From Rhodococcus sp. HNM0569 (GTDB lineage Bacteria; Actinomycetota; Actinomycetes; Mycobacteriales; Mycobacteriaceae), in assembly GCF_012726205.1 (NCBI RefSeq), contig NZ_JAASAE010000024.1, forward strand, positions 1 to 32,967: DNA of 32,967 bases, in the 5' to 3' direction. The first letter of the stretch is position 1. The number at the start of each line of letters is the position of its first letter. The translations under genes and the position numbers were made by a program. The notes beneath the pieces are model-generated. The model worked only from the letters and a program-made list of their open reading frames with translations. It was not told the DNA's origin and searched no databases. Below, one piece after another: positions 17,520 to 25,568 of this stretch.

Positions 17520-17561
17520 TGTGAGCACTTGACGAGTCTCCGGACTCGTCAAGTGCTCACA
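17520..17561. terminator. Strong 19-bp hairpin between convergent glyS and TPM gene
   Basis: Left arm TGTGAGCACTTGACGAGTC (17520-17538), loop TCCG, and a perfectly complementary right arm (17543-17561). It fills most of the gap between the two stops and lacks a T-run on either strand. It is likely a bidirectional terminator of the actinobacterial T-poor kind. The left arm recurs in part at 24269 and 27455. Confidence 0.75.
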
Positions 17562-17569
17562 GGTGGGGC

Positions 17570-19636
17570 TCAGAATCGGCCGCCACCACCCATTCGGCCC
17601 GAGCTGCCGGAACCGCCGAACGAGCCGGGGCCACCGAATCCGCCACCCCCGAAGCCGCCGCCACCGAAGCCTCGGCCGCCGCCCATGCCGCCGCGCAGCA
17701 CGCTGTTGATGAGGATGCCGCTCAGCACGGCGCCCGCGACATTGCCGCCGCCCCCGGCTCCGCCGCTCGGGCGGTGAGTGTCGTTCCACGAGTTCACGTC
17801 GGCCTGGGCTTCCATCAGTGCGCGATGACCGAGTGACGTCGCCGCCTGAGCGTGCTGCAGCGCGGCACCGGGGTCGCTCTCCCGCAACGACCGTGCCTCG
17901 TCGAGATGACGCTGCGCTTCCGCCAGTCGGGTACGCGCGTTCGCGCCGACGGCTCCGCGACGCGTCGCCACGAAGTCGGCCGCCGCCGTCACCTGGGCCT
18001 CCGCCGCGATCAGGTCCTGTTCGAGCCGTCGCCGGGAGCGCTCGGCCTGCGCCTGCGCCTCCTGGACATGGGCGAGTTCGGTGTCGAGGGCGGCGTCGGC
18101 CGCGACGATGCTGTTGAAGCTGCCGAGCGGGTCGGAATCCTTGCTCGCCTGCGCGGCCGAGAGGGCCTGCTCGGCGGTCGCGCGCGCGGCGACGAGCTGT
18201 GGACGGCGCGCGGCGACCTTGCTCGGTTCCGAGCCGGACTCGAGATGCCGTGCCGCCGCGTCGATACCTTGCTGTAGGTCGTCGATCGCCGCAGGCAGCG
18301 ACGCGATCGCGTTGCGGATGTCGGTCGCGGCGTGGTCGACGCCGTCGAGCAGCGCCAACGCCTGCCCCAGTGCGCTTTCGGCGGAACGGATCGCCGGCAC
18401 CGCAGGGCCCTGCTTCCCGGCGGGGAGCGCGACCGCGTCGCGGCCCTGCGAGATCATCCGATCGGCGTAGTCGAGGTGTTCGCGCGCGAGCCCGATGTTG
18501 TCGGTGATCGAGGCGAGGGTGCTTGCGGGATAGTCCTTTTCGAGGGTGCGCATCGCGTTCTCGGCCTCCGGGATGCGGACCTGCACGGCAACGACCCGCC
18601 GGGTCAGCTCGTCGAGCCGCTCCGGGGCGCGCAGCAGGAGATCGCGCATGCCGTCCCACTTCTCGGTCTTCGCATCGAGTTCCTTGTCGGCGCGCCCGCA
18701 CGACGAGATGATCTCGATCAACATCTCGCGCTGCTGTTGGGGAGTCTCCGGAATCGCGTCGTCGAGGCGTTGCCGGATCTCGAACGCGGCGGCGAGGGTC
18801 CTGCGGGCCGCGGCGAGCGCGGTCGTGAACTGTGCGGTCGCGTCGTCGCCGAATTCGCCGCGGGCGAGGTCGAGTTCGTCGCTGCTCGTGCGGATCGCGT
18901 CGTCGGTCTCGACGAGCGAGGCGCGGGCACGATCGTCGAGTGTCGGCAACGGCAGTGCGGCGAGCGCTGCCGTGTCCTCGGGATCGATCGACTTCGCGGC
19001 CTCCGACTGTGCCTCGGCGTCGCCGCGCTTGCGCTTCCTGCCGAAGACGACGACAGCGGCGATCACCACCACCACGACTCCACCGATCAGCAGGAAGGTG
19101 GTGCCCGACATGCCACTGCCGGAGCCGGCGGCGTCGTCGATGCCTCCCGCAGCCGCGATGGCCGCACCGGCCCAGTCCTCTTCGTGCAAGGCGGGTTCGA
19201 TCTCGTCGGTGCGGATCGACGCGGCCTCGGACTCACTGACGCCGTTCGAGCCGACCGGCTCGAAGAACGAGTACTCGCGGTCCACGGTCGCGACCGCGAG
19301 CAGTGCGTCGTTGTCACCGAGATTCGACATCTGCAGCGTTCGCTGCCCCCAGTCGGTGGCCGCGGTGCCGTCGAAGTCAGGGACGAAGACGACCCACAGC
19401 CGGATACGCCGGTCGTCGTAGAGAGCGTCGATCGCGGTCTGCACGTCGCCGCGCTGCGCGTCGTCGAGCGCTCCCGCCGTGTCGGTGATCTGCGTCGCGA
19501 GGCGCGACGGCGCCTCGGCCGACGCCGTCGCCGAGCCGGCGAGCGGGGCGATCAGCGCGACGAACGCCACTGCGCACAGGGCGGCGAACCGGCGCAGCGC
19601 CACGGGCGAGCGAGCGGAATCGAGTGTGGGTGCCAT
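17570..19636 (-). CDS. TPM-domain membrane protein with coiled-coil region (Rv2345-type)
   Basis: Membrane protein of 688 residues. An N-terminal signal (about 14-42: FAALCAVAFVALIAPLAGSATASA) leads into an extracytoplasmic TPM domain (about 45-170; ITDTAGALDDAQRGDVQTAIDALYDD, LWVVFVPDFDGTAATDWGQRT). A transmembrane helix follows at about 180-200, with a basic stop (GRKRKRG). Then comes a long cytoplasmic helical, coiled-coil-prone region (about 230-620), rich in Ala, Glu, Arg and Gln. The last 50 residues are glycine-rich with FGGGGFGGGGF repeats. TPM domains occur in proteins tied to membrane or photosystem repair; the role here is unknown. The start at ATG 19636 is supported by a leaderless promoter. 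A gene of this kind lies near dgt/dnaG in M. tuberculosis too. Confidence 0.87.
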   Translation of the reverse strand: MAPTLDSARSPVALRRFAALCAVAFVALIAPLAGSATASAEAPSRLATQITDTAGALDDAQRGDVQTAIDALYDDRRIRLWVVFVPDFDGTAATDWGQRTLQMSNLGDNDALLAVATVDREYSFFEPVGSNGVSESEAASIRTDEIEPALHEEDWAGAAIAAAGGIDDAAGSGSGMSGTTFLLIGGVVVVVIAAVVVFGRKRKRGDAEAQSEAAKSIDPEDTAALAALPLPTLDDRARASLVETDDAIRTSSDELDLARGEFGDDATAQFTTALAAARRTLAAAFEIRQRLDDAIPETPQQQREMLIEIISSCGRADKELDAKTEKWDGMRDLLLRAPERLDELTRRVVAVQVRIPEAENAMRTLEKDYPASTLASITDNIGLAREHLDYADRMISQGRDAVALPAGKQGPAVPAIRSAESALGQALALLDGVDHAATDIRNAIASLPAAIDDLQQGIDAAARHLESGSEPSKVAARRPQLVAARATAEQALSAAQASKDSDPLGSFNSIVAADAALDTELAHVQEAQAQAERSRRRLEQDLIAAEAQVTAAADFVATRRGAVGANARTRLAEAQRHLDEARSLRESDPGAALQHAQAATSLGHRALMEAQADVNSWNDTHRPSGGAGGGGNVAGAVLSGILINSVLRGGMGGGRGFGGGGFGGGGFGGPGSFGGSGSSGRMGGGGRF

Positions 19637-19642
19637 GGGACA

Positions 19643-19648
19643 AATCTA
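19643..19648 (-). promoter_or_regulatory. -10 element for a leaderless TPM-gene transcript
   Basis: TAGATT on the minus strand, then six bases (TGTCCC), then the ATG at 19636. There is no Shine-Dalgarno sequence. The TANNNT-N6-ATG spacing is that expected for transcription starting at the start codon. Confidence 0.55.
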
Positions 19649-19750
19649 ACGGCGCGACGGAACGCGCGGCGCGGACGAGGCGGCGGTGGTGAGCGGTACG
19701 GACGCGCGTCGCCGCCCTGTCGCCGTACGTTCTCCTGGCAGAATCGTGGA

Positions 19751-20440
19751 GTGAGTTACACATCGGTGATCGACCGCCCGCATCGGGAGCGTCCGGTCCG
19801 GCGCGGAGTCGGGGCGGGTATCGCCCGGTGGCTGCGGCGGCTCGTCGTCGGCACCGTGCTGGTGGGGCTGCTCCTCGTGCTCGGTACCGCGGTGCGCGTG
19901 TGGCAGGTCGCGCGCATCGACGACCGCACGCCCGCGGACGCGATCGTCGTGCTCGGTGCCGCGCAGTACGCGGGCACGCCGTCGTCGGTCTTCGAGGCGA
20001 GACTCGAACAGGCAGGCAAGCTGTACGACGACGGTGTCGCCCCGCGCATCGTCACCGTGGGCGGCAAACAGGAGGGCGACGAGTTCACCGAGGCCGCGGC
20101 GGGCAAGAACTATCTGATCGAGCGGGGCGTGCCCGCGGACTCGATCAGCGCCGTCGAGGAGGGTGCCGACACGCTGCGCAGCATCGAGGCGGTCAGCGAA
20201 CGTATGCAGTCCGAGGGCCTGAACTCGATGGTGCTCGTGAGCGATCCGTGGCACTCGCTGCGGACTCGGACGATGGCCCGAGACACCGGACTCGACGCAT
20301 GGACTTCACCCACCCGGCAGGGGCCCGCGGTGTTCACGCGCGAGTCCCAGGTGCACGGCATCGCGCGCGAAACCGGCGCGCTGCTGTGGTATCAACTCAC
20401 GCACTTCTCGGCCGACTTCTCGTACACGGCCGGCCAGTAG
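19751..20440 (+). CDS. YdcF/DUF218-family membrane protein
   Basis: 229-residue envelope protein with one N-terminal transmembrane helix (about 29-50, LVVGTVLVGLLLVLGTAVRVW) after a basic head. The following DUF218 domain has ADAIVVLGAAQYAGTPSSVFEARLEQA, PRIVTVGGKQ, DEFTEAAAGKNYLIERGVPADSI, and the closing NSMVLVSDPWHSLRT with its conserved His. Members such as SanA/ElyC relate to envelope integrity in other bacteria; the enzymatic reaction is unclear. GTG 19751 begins [17 protein letters not shown] 6 bases upstream may be a -10 for a leaderless transcript, but there is no convincing ribosome binding site. It is 15 bp upstream of dgt and probably cotranscribed. Confidence 0.87.
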   Translation: MSYTSVIDRPHRERPVRRGVGAGIARWLRRLVVGTVLVGLLLVLGTAVRVWQVARIDDRTPADAIVVLGAAQYAGTPSSVFEARLEQAGKLYDDGVAPRIVTVGGKQEGDEFTEAAAGKNYLIERGVPADSISAVEEGADTLRSIEAVSERMQSEGLNSMVLVSDPWHSLRTRTMARDTGLDAWTSPTRQGPAVFTRESQVHGIARETGALLWYQLTHFSADFSYTAGQ

Positions 20441-20455
20441 GCAGGGGAGGACGAC

Positions 20456-21757
20456 ATGACGGTTCCGACGGCACCGGGCGCCGAACGCGCCCGCTACACC
20501 GAGCACGACTGCGAGCGCCGTGTGCCGGAGGAACCCAAGGGGGCGGCGCTCGCGGGCGTCGACCCCGGGGCCGAGCGGCGCACCGCGTTCTCCCGCGATC
20601 GCGCGCGCGTCCAGCACTCCGCCGCGTTGCGCCGGCTCGCCGACAAAACCCAGGTGGTGGGTCCACGCGACGGCGACACCCCGCGTACCCGGCTCACGCA
20701 CTCGATCGAGGTCGCGCAGATCGGCCGCGGCATCGCCGACGGACTGGGCTGCGATCCGGATCTCGTCGATCTGGCAGGCCTCGCGCACGACATCGGGCAC
20801 CCGCCGTACGGGCACAACGGCGAGAAGGCGCTCGACGAGGTCGCCCGGGCGGCGGGTGGGTTCGAAGGCAACGCGCAGAACCTGCGGATCCTCACCAGCC
20901 TCGAGCCCAAGGTTCTCGCGCCGGACGGCACGAGCGCCGGCCTCAACCTCACGCGCGCGGCGCTCGACGCGGCGATCAAGTATCCGTGGACCCGGCCGAG
21001 TCCAGGCGCGAAGTTCGGGGCCTACGACGACGACGCCGGGATACTCGCCTGGGTACGCGACGGCGCGCCCGAGCGCAGGCGGTGCCTCGAAGCGCAGGTG
21101 ATGGACTGGGCCGACGACGTCGCGTACTCGGTCCACGACGTCGAGGACGGTGTCATCGCGGGCCGCATCGACCTGCGCTCGCTCGCCGACCCCGCCGAGC
21201 AGCGTGCTCTGGCCGAGCTCGGCGCGCGGGAGTTCTCCGGTCTCGAGCCGGAACGGCTCGTCGAGGCCGCCGACCGGTTGTCGAGGCTCGACGTCGTCGC
21301 TGCGGTGGGCAGCTACGACGGCACCCTCACCAGCTCCGTTGCGCTCAAGCGGCTCACGAGTGAACTCGTCGGACGGTTCGCAACAGCTGCCGTCGGGGGT
21401 ACCTGCGCGGTCCACGGGCAGGCGCCGTTGTCGCGCTACGACGCCGACCTCGAGATCCCGGAGATCGTCGCGGCCGAGGTTGCGCTGCTCAAGACCGTTG
21501 CGCTGTACTACGTGATGTCCGACGCCGGGCACCGCACGCGCCAGGACCGCCAGCGCGACCGGATCCACCGCGTCGCGGAATGGCTCCTCGCCACCGCACC
21601 GGCGGGCCTCGATCCGCTGATGCTGCCCGCCTGGCACCGCGCCGACAGCGACGCCGCGCGCGTCCGGGTCGTGGTCGACCAGATCGCGTCGTACACCGAG
21701 AGCCGGCTCGAGCGTGTCGACCGGGCGAGTCTGGGGGCACAGGCGAGCTGGGGGTGA
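20456..21757 (+). CDS. dgt: Deoxyguanosine triphosphate triphosphohydrolase-like protein (HD domain)
   Basis: Hydrolase of the dGTPase family that removes triphosphate from dNTPs, helping control nucleotide pools. It has 433 residues. The HD metal site is visible as H82 ([17 protein letters not shown]), H111-D112 in [18 protein letters not shown], and a distal aspartate in [15 protein letters not shown]. The N-terminal segment [25 protein letters not shown] is the usual family lead-in. GGGGAGGAC directly precedes ATG 20456. Substrate preference is not fixed by sequence, and many bacterial relatives hydrolyse several dNTPs. It lies directly upstream of dnaG, as in mycobacteria, tying nucleotide supply to priming. 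Confidence 0.93.
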   Translation: MTVPTAPGAERARYTEHDCERRVPEEPKGAALAGVDPGAERRTAFSRDRARVQHSAALRRLADKTQVVGPRDGDTPRTRLTHSIEVAQIGRGIADGLGCDPDLVDLAGLAHDIGHPPYGHNGEKALDEVARAAGGFEGNAQNLRILTSLEPKVLAPDGTSAGLNLTRAALDAAIKYPWTRPSPGAKFGAYDDDAGILAWVRDGAPERRRCLEAQVMDWADDVAYSVHDVEDGVIAGRIDLRSLADPAEQRALAELGAREFSGLEPERLVEAADRLSRLDVVAAVGSYDGTLTSSVALKRLTSELVGRFATAAVGGTCAVHGQAPLSRYDADLEIPEIVAAEVALLKTVALYYVMSDAGHRTRQDRQRDRIHRVAEWLLATAPAGLDPLMLPAWHRADSDAARVRVVVDQIASYTESRLERVDRASLGAQASWG

Positions 21758-21801
21758 CGGCGCGGTGATGCACGTGTGTGAAGGGACTTGCCGACAGCAC
21801 C

Positions 21802-21807
21802 TAGACT
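21802..21807 (+). promoter_or_regulatory. -10 element for a leaderless dnaG transcript
   Basis: TAGACT, 7 bases, then the dnaG GTG at 21815. No ribosome binding site is visible (GTCGGGC). The layout matches the leaderless pattern TANNNT-N7-start, so dnaG can be transcribed separately from dgt. Confidence 0.55.
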
Positions 21808-21814
21808 GTCGGGC

Positions 21815-23728
21815 GTGCCAGGCAGAATCCCCGATCGAGACATAGCGGCGATTCGCGACCGCACCCGCATCGAGGACATCGTCGGCGAGTACGTGTCGCT
21901 TCGCGCACCTCGCGGCGACTCGATGATGGGTTTGTGCCCGTTCCACGACGAGAAGAGTCCGTCCTTCCACGTCCGGCCCAATCACGGCCACTTCCATTGT
22001 TTCGGGTGCGGCGAGGGCGGCGACGTCTACTCGTTCCTGCAGAAGATCGAGCACATCAGCTTCGTCGAGGCCGTCGAGCAGCTCGCCGACCGCATCGGCT
22101 ACCAGATCTCGTACGAGGGTGGCGGCACCTCGGTGCAGCGCGATCGCGGCACCCGCGCGCGGCTCGTCGCGGCCAATGCCGCGGCGCAGGAGTTCTACGC
22201 CGAACAACTACGCACGCCCGACGCTCAGACCGCGCGTGACTATCTCACCGAACGCGACTTCGACGAGCAGACCGCGGTCGCCTTCGGCTGCGGGTACGCG
22301 CCAGCCGGGTGGGACAAGCTCACCAAGCACCTGCTGGGGCGGGGCTTCGAGGTCAAGGAGCTCATCGCGGCGGGGCTCACGAAAGAAGGCAGGCGTGGGC
22401 CGATCGACCGGTTCCACCGACGGCTGCTGTGGCCCATCCGCAACCTCGCGGGCGACGTCATCGGTTTCGGCGCACGCAAACTGTTCGACGACGACACGAT
22501 GCCCGGCAAGTACGTCAACACGCCGGAAACCGTGCTGTACAAGAAGTCCCAGGTGCTCTTCGGTCTCGACCACGCCAAGCGGGAGATCGCCAAGGGGCAT
22601 CAAGCCGTCGTCGTCGAGGGCTACACCGACGTCATGGCGATGCATGTCGCGGGCGTGCGGACCGCCGTCGCGGCGTGTGGCACCGCGTTCGGCGACGAGC
22701 ACCTCGCGATGCTGCGGCGCCTGATGCTCGACGACAGCTACTTCCGCGGCGAGATCATCTACACCTTCGACGGCGACGCGGCAGGACAGGCCGCGGCGAT
22801 GAAGGCGTTCGAGGGTGATCAGAAGACGGCGGGGCAGACGTTCGTGTCGGTCGCGCCCGACGGCATGGATCCGTGCGAGCTGCGGCAGAAGTCCGGCGAC
22901 GCCGCGGTGCGCGATCTCGTCGCGCGGCGCACACCGATGTTCGAGTTCGTGGTGCGGTCCATACTCGCCGAACACGACCTGGAGACCGTCGAGGGCCGTG
23001 TCGCGGCGATCGACCGCGCGGTGCCGGTCGTCGCCCGCATCAAGGAACAGACGCTGCGTGACAGCTACGCGGTGCAACTGTGCGGCTGGGTCGGCTGGGA
23101 CGACCTCGCGTCGGTCCGTGCCAAGGTCCGTGACCAGGCGCGTCGCGGACCGAAGGAGCCGACACCGCTGCGTCGTCCCCGCCGTGACGAGCCGGCCGCG
23201 CCGCAGCCCACCGGGCTACCGCGCCCCCGTCCCGCCGATCCGGCATTGTGGCCGCAGCGCGAGGCGCTCAAGGCGGCGCTGCAGTTCCCGGCCGTCGCGG
23301 GCACGGTGTTCGACTCGTTGCCACCCGAAACCTTCACGCATCCCGCGTACGCCGCGATCCACGGTGCGATGAGCCGCGCAGGTGGCGCGAGTGCAGGGCT
23401 GGGTGGGGCCGCGTGGACCGATGCGGTGTCGAAGGGCCTCGACGACCCGACGGCGTCGTCGCTCGTGTCCGAACTCGCGGTCGAGTCGCTGCCCGCCGAG
23501 GAGGACACCATACCGCGCTACATCACCGGGGTGCTCGCGCGCTTGCAGGAGGTGTGGGTGGGCGAGCAGGTCGCCGAGCTCAAGTCGCGGCTGCAGCGCA
23601 TCTCACCGTCCACCGAGTCCGACGAGTTCCACTCGCTGCTCGGCGACCTCGTCGCGCTCGAGCAGTACCGGCGCAGCCTCCTCGATCAGGCGATCGGAGA
23701 TTCGCAGAGCGGTGGTCTCGCCGGCTGA
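21815..23728 (+). CDS. dnaG: DNA primase
   Basis: Primase that lays down RNA primers at the replication fork. It has 637 residues, the usual length. The CHC2 zinc ribbon carries C41, H44, C62 and C65. The TOPRIM catalytic core carries E268 (VVVEGYTDVMAMH) and D319-x-D321 (FDGDAAGQAAA). A proline-rich linker (about 450-475) leads to the C-terminal helicase-binding domain (HPAYAAIHGAM..., then VAELKSRLQRISPS). GTG 21815, giving VPGRIPDRDI, matches the family N-terminus MAGRIP-. It is convergent with the small Rv2342-type gene, with 19 bp between the stops. Confidence 0.96.
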   Translation: MPGRIPDRDIAAIRDRTRIEDIVGEYVSLRAPRGDSMMGLCPFHDEKSPSFHVRPNHGHFHCFGCGEGGDVYSFLQKIEHISFVEAVEQLADRIGYQISYEGGGTSVQRDRGTRARLVAANAAAQEFYAEQLRTPDAQTARDYLTERDFDEQTAVAFGCGYAPAGWDKLTKHLLGRGFEVKELIAAGLTKEGRRGPIDRFHRRLLWPIRNLAGDVIGFGARKLFDDDTMPGKYVNTPETVLYKKSQVLFGLDHAKREIAKGHQAVVVEGYTDVMAMHVAGVRTAVAACGTAFGDEHLAMLRRLMLDDSYFRGEIIYTFDGDAAGQAAAMKAFEGDQKTAGQTFVSVAPDGMDPCELRQKSGDAAVRDLVARRTPMFEFVVRSILAEHDLETVEGRVAAIDRAVPVVARIKEQTLRDSYAVQLCGWVGWDDLASVRAKVRDQARRGPKEPTPLRRPRRDEPAAPQPTGLPRPRPADPALWPQREALKAALQFPAVAGTVFDSLPPETFTHPAYAAIHGAMSRAGGASAGLGGAAWTDAVSKGLDDPTASSLVSELAVESLPAEEDTIPRYITGVLARLQEVWVGEQVAELKSRLQRISPSTESDEFHSLLGDLVALEQYRRSLLDQAIGDSQSGGLAG

Positions 23729-23747
23729 CCCGCTGAGGCTTCGTCGG

Positions 23748-23993
23748 CTAGGGCTTCTTCAGTTGGTCGTGGGGCACCAGAATCGTCTGCTCGTCGACCG
23801 GCTTCATCGGCTCGAGCTTGGGCCGGGTGTCGAGGGAATCGGACAGCTTCTGTCGTGACACCTGCAGCATTTTCCTGGTCGCCGGACTGGTGGCGATGGC
23901 CTTCCCGGCTCGGCTGATCTGCTCGTAACGCGCGCGTCCGGCCCGGGTGCCCAGTACATATCCCGCAGCGACACCGATCAGCAAGCGCATCAT
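23748..23993 (-). CDS. Small conserved protein (Rv2342-type)
   Basis: 81-residue protein. A short hydrophobic N-terminus (MMRLLIGVAAGYVLGTRAGRARYEQI) resembles the start of YtxH-like envelope proteins, with a glycine-containing helix followed by a basic-amphipathic region. The C-terminal third is polar (RPKLEPMKPVDEQTILVPHDQLKKP). Function unknown. Two ATGs are adjacent (23993, 23990); GGGAGG lies about 10 bases before the first. A gene of similar size sits between dnaG and tRNA-Asn in M. tuberculosis, so position and length support it. Confidence 0.75.
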   Translation of the reverse strand: MMRLLIGVAAGYVLGTRAGRARYEQISRAGKAIATSPATRKMLQVSRQKLSDSLDTRPKLEPMKPVDEQTILVPHDQLKKP

Positions 23994-24062
23994 GTCTTCC
24001 GTTCCTCCCGAGGCTGTCGACTCCGCTGACCATCCTGCCTGATGAGTCGTTGTTCAGGCGAT

Positions 24063-24093
24063 TTGGTACTGGGGTAGGGGCATGCGCTACAGT
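24063..24093 (+). promoter_or_regulatory. Candidate tRNA-Asn promoter
   Basis: TTGGTA (24063-24068) and TACAGT (24088-24093), 19 bp apart. The start would fall at about 24100, exactly where the leader hairpin begins. The -10 is good; the spacer is long. Confidence 0.45.
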
Positions 24094-24100
24094 TTCTCAG

Positions 24101-24123
24101 GCGCCGCCGGAAACGGCAGGCGC
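24101..24123 (+). other. GNRA-capped hairpin in the tRNA-Asn 5' leader
   Basis: GCGCCGCCG (24101-24109), GAAA tetraloop, CGGC, a bulged A (24118), then GGCGC: a 9-bp stem with one bulge. It ends 7 bases before the mature tRNA and starts at the predicted transcription start. Confidence 0.6.
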
Positions 24124-24130
24124 GGAGTAA

Positions 24131-24203
24131 TCCCCTGTAGCTCAATTGGCAGAGCTTCCGACTGTTAATCGGACGGTTGCTGGTTCGAGTCCAGCCGGGG
24201 GAG
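24131..24203 (+). tRNA. tRNA-Asn (anticodon GUU)
   Basis: A complete cloverleaf can be drawn. The acceptor is TCCCCTG (24131-24137) with CGGGGGA (24196-24202, one G-U pair) and discriminator G. The D arm is around AGCTCAATTGGCAGAGCT. The anticodon loop is CTGTTAA with GTT at 24164-24166, closed by a CCGA/TCGG stem. The T arm is GCTGG-TTCGAGT-CCAGC. CCA is not encoded. The position after dnaG matches asnT of mycobacteria. Confidence 0.97.
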
Positions 24204-24211
24204 CTCGTAAG

Positions 24212-24252
24212 ACCCCCGACCAGCGGCGATGCCGGTCGGGGGTTCTTTTTTT
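24212..24252 (+). terminator. Intrinsic terminator of tRNA-Asn
   Basis: ACCCCCGACC (24212-24221) pairs perfectly with GGTCGGGGGT (24234-24243) and is followed by TCTTTTTTT. It is a textbook hairpin plus T-run 9 bases after the mature tRNA. It is the only classical T-tailed terminator in the window. Confidence 0.93.
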
Positions 24253-24268
24253 CTGTCCCGCCTCCCTC

Positions 24269-24286
24269 GTGAGCACTTCGCGAGTC
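24269..24286 (+). repeat. Half copy of the GTGAGCACTT terminator element
   Basis: GTGAGCACTTCGCGAGTC matches the left arm of the glyS hairpin at 16 of 18 bases and the lipase/DUF421 element at 15 of 18. No complementary right arm follows, so it looks like a decayed or half element. Confidence 0.5.
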
Positions 24287-24349
24287 CAGGCACGCCGGGA
24301 TCGCGCACAAGCAATTCGTCCTTGCCCGAGTTCGCCCCGCATGCAAAAG

Positions 24350-24377
24350 TGGACTCGTGTCCAGTCAGGTGTACATA
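24350..24377 (+). promoter_or_regulatory. Candidate promoter of the oxidoreductase-SDR pair
   Basis: TGGACT (24350-24355) and TACATA (24372-24377) with a 16-bp spacer, 32 bp before the GTG at 24410. Similarity to consensus is moderate. Confidence 0.35.
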
Positions 24378-24409
24378 TCAGGGATCACGGAAGACGGGGA
24401 GGACGTCCT

Positions 24410-25516
24410 GTGCCACTGCGAGTAGTCCACGTGGCGACCGGCAATGTCGGCCGGATCGCACTGGGGCACGTGATCGAGGATCCGCGTTTCGAGCTCGTCG
24501 GGCTGGTGGTGTCCGATCCGGACAAGGTCGGTCGCGACGCAGGCGAGCTCGCCGGTCTGGGAGTCGACACCGGCATCGCGGCGGTCGACGACCTGGCCCG
24601 GGTGGCGGACATGGGTGCGGACTGCGCGGTGTACTGCGCGCTCGCCGAGACCCGCTTCCTCGAGGCGATCGAAGACCTGAAGACACTGCTGACGGCCGGG
24701 CTGAATGTGGTGAGCACGTCGCCGGTGCCGTACATCCATCCCTGGGACCTGCTGCCGCAGTCCATGATCGACCCGCTCGAGGAGGCATGTCGCGAACACG
24801 GTGTGAGCCTGTTCGTCTCCGGCGTCGACCCGGGCTGGGCCAACGACCTGCTGCCGTTCGCCGTCGCCGCGACGTGTCAGAAGGTGGAGAAGGTGGTGTG
24901 CTCCGAGATCGCCGACTACGCGACCTACGACGGTGGTCCGGTCATGTTCGACGTCATGGGATTCGGACGCACGCCGGGCGATCTGCCGATGCTGTTCAAG
25001 CCGGGAATGCTGTCCGCCGCGTGGGGCGTCGCGATCCGGCAACTCGCGGCGGGCTTCGGGGTCGAGATCGACGACGTCACCGAATGGTTCGAGCAGGAAC
25101 CGGCGCCCGAGTCGTTCGACGTCGCGGCGGGCCGTATCGAGGCGGGCACGGTCGCCGCGGTGCGATTCGTGATCACCGGAACGAGCGTGGGCGTACCGGT
25201 TTTCGTCATGGACCACACCACGCGGCTGCGCGACGATCTCAGGCCGGACTGGCCGCGCCCCGCGCAGCCGGGCGGCTCGTACCGGCTCGAGATCGTCGGC
25301 GAGCCCTCCTACCGGGTGGACGTGTGCCCGAGCAGCGCCAAGGGAGACCACAACTATGCCGCGATCGCGGCAGGCGCGGGCCGCGTCGTCAACGCTGTTC
25401 CCGACGTCGTCGCCGCGCCTGCAGGCATCCGCACGACGCTCGACCTACCGCTGTTCACCGGGCGTGGGCTGTTCGCGGGGACCCTCGCGCCCGCGTCGGC
25501 GACGCAGACGCAGTGA
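24410..25516 (+). CDS. NAD(P)-binding oxidoreductase, diaminopentanoate dehydrogenase-like (DapB-related)
   Basis: Soluble dehydrogenase of 368 residues. An N-terminal Rossmann fold begins LRVVHVATGNVGRIALGHVIEDPRFELVGLVVSD (G-x-x-G pattern, DapB-like). The C-terminal domain resembles that of 2,4-diaminopentanoate dehydrogenase. Recognisable runs are GLNVVSTSPVPYIHPW, LFVSGVDPGWANDLLPFAV and VMFDVMGFGRTPGD. Actinobacteria carry many such proteins labelled dihydrodipicolinate reductase; the true substrate is unknown, and lipid or steroid-type ligands have been considered because of their neighbours. GTG 24410 follows GGGGAGGAC. Longer frames upstream run through the tRNA gene and are not coding. 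It is 52 bp upstream of an SDR and probably cotranscribed. Confidence 0.82.
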   Translation: MPLRVVHVATGNVGRIALGHVIEDPRFELVGLVVSDPDKVGRDAGELAGLGVDTGIAAVDDLARVADMGADCAVYCALAETRFLEAIEDLKTLLTAGLNVVSTSPVPYIHPWDLLPQSMIDPLEEACREHGVSLFVSGVDPGWANDLLPFAVAATCQKVEKVVCSEIADYATYDGGPVMFDVMGFGRTPGDLPMLFKPGMLSAAWGVAIRQLAAGFGVEIDDVTEWFEQEPAPESFDVAAGRIEAGTVAAVRFVITGTSVGVPVFVMDHTTRLRDDLRPDWPRPAQPGGSYRLEIVGEPSYRVDVCPSSAKGDHNYAAIAAGAGRVVNAVPDVVAAPAGIRTTLDLPLFTGRGLFAGTLAPASATQTQ

Positions 25517-25568
25517 CTGCGTACAGACGCCGAATGTCGTTCACAAAGAACAGGAAACGAGGAAAGCC

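Noticed and set aside
20306-22207. 633-codon minus-strand frame opposite dgt and dnaG
   Set aside because: Shadow of two conserved genes; no start signal or motif.
24146-24409. Upstream extension of the oxidoreductase gene
   Set aside because: The frame passes through tRNA-Asn and its terminator, so it cannot be coding there; GTG 24410 has a clear ribosome binding site.
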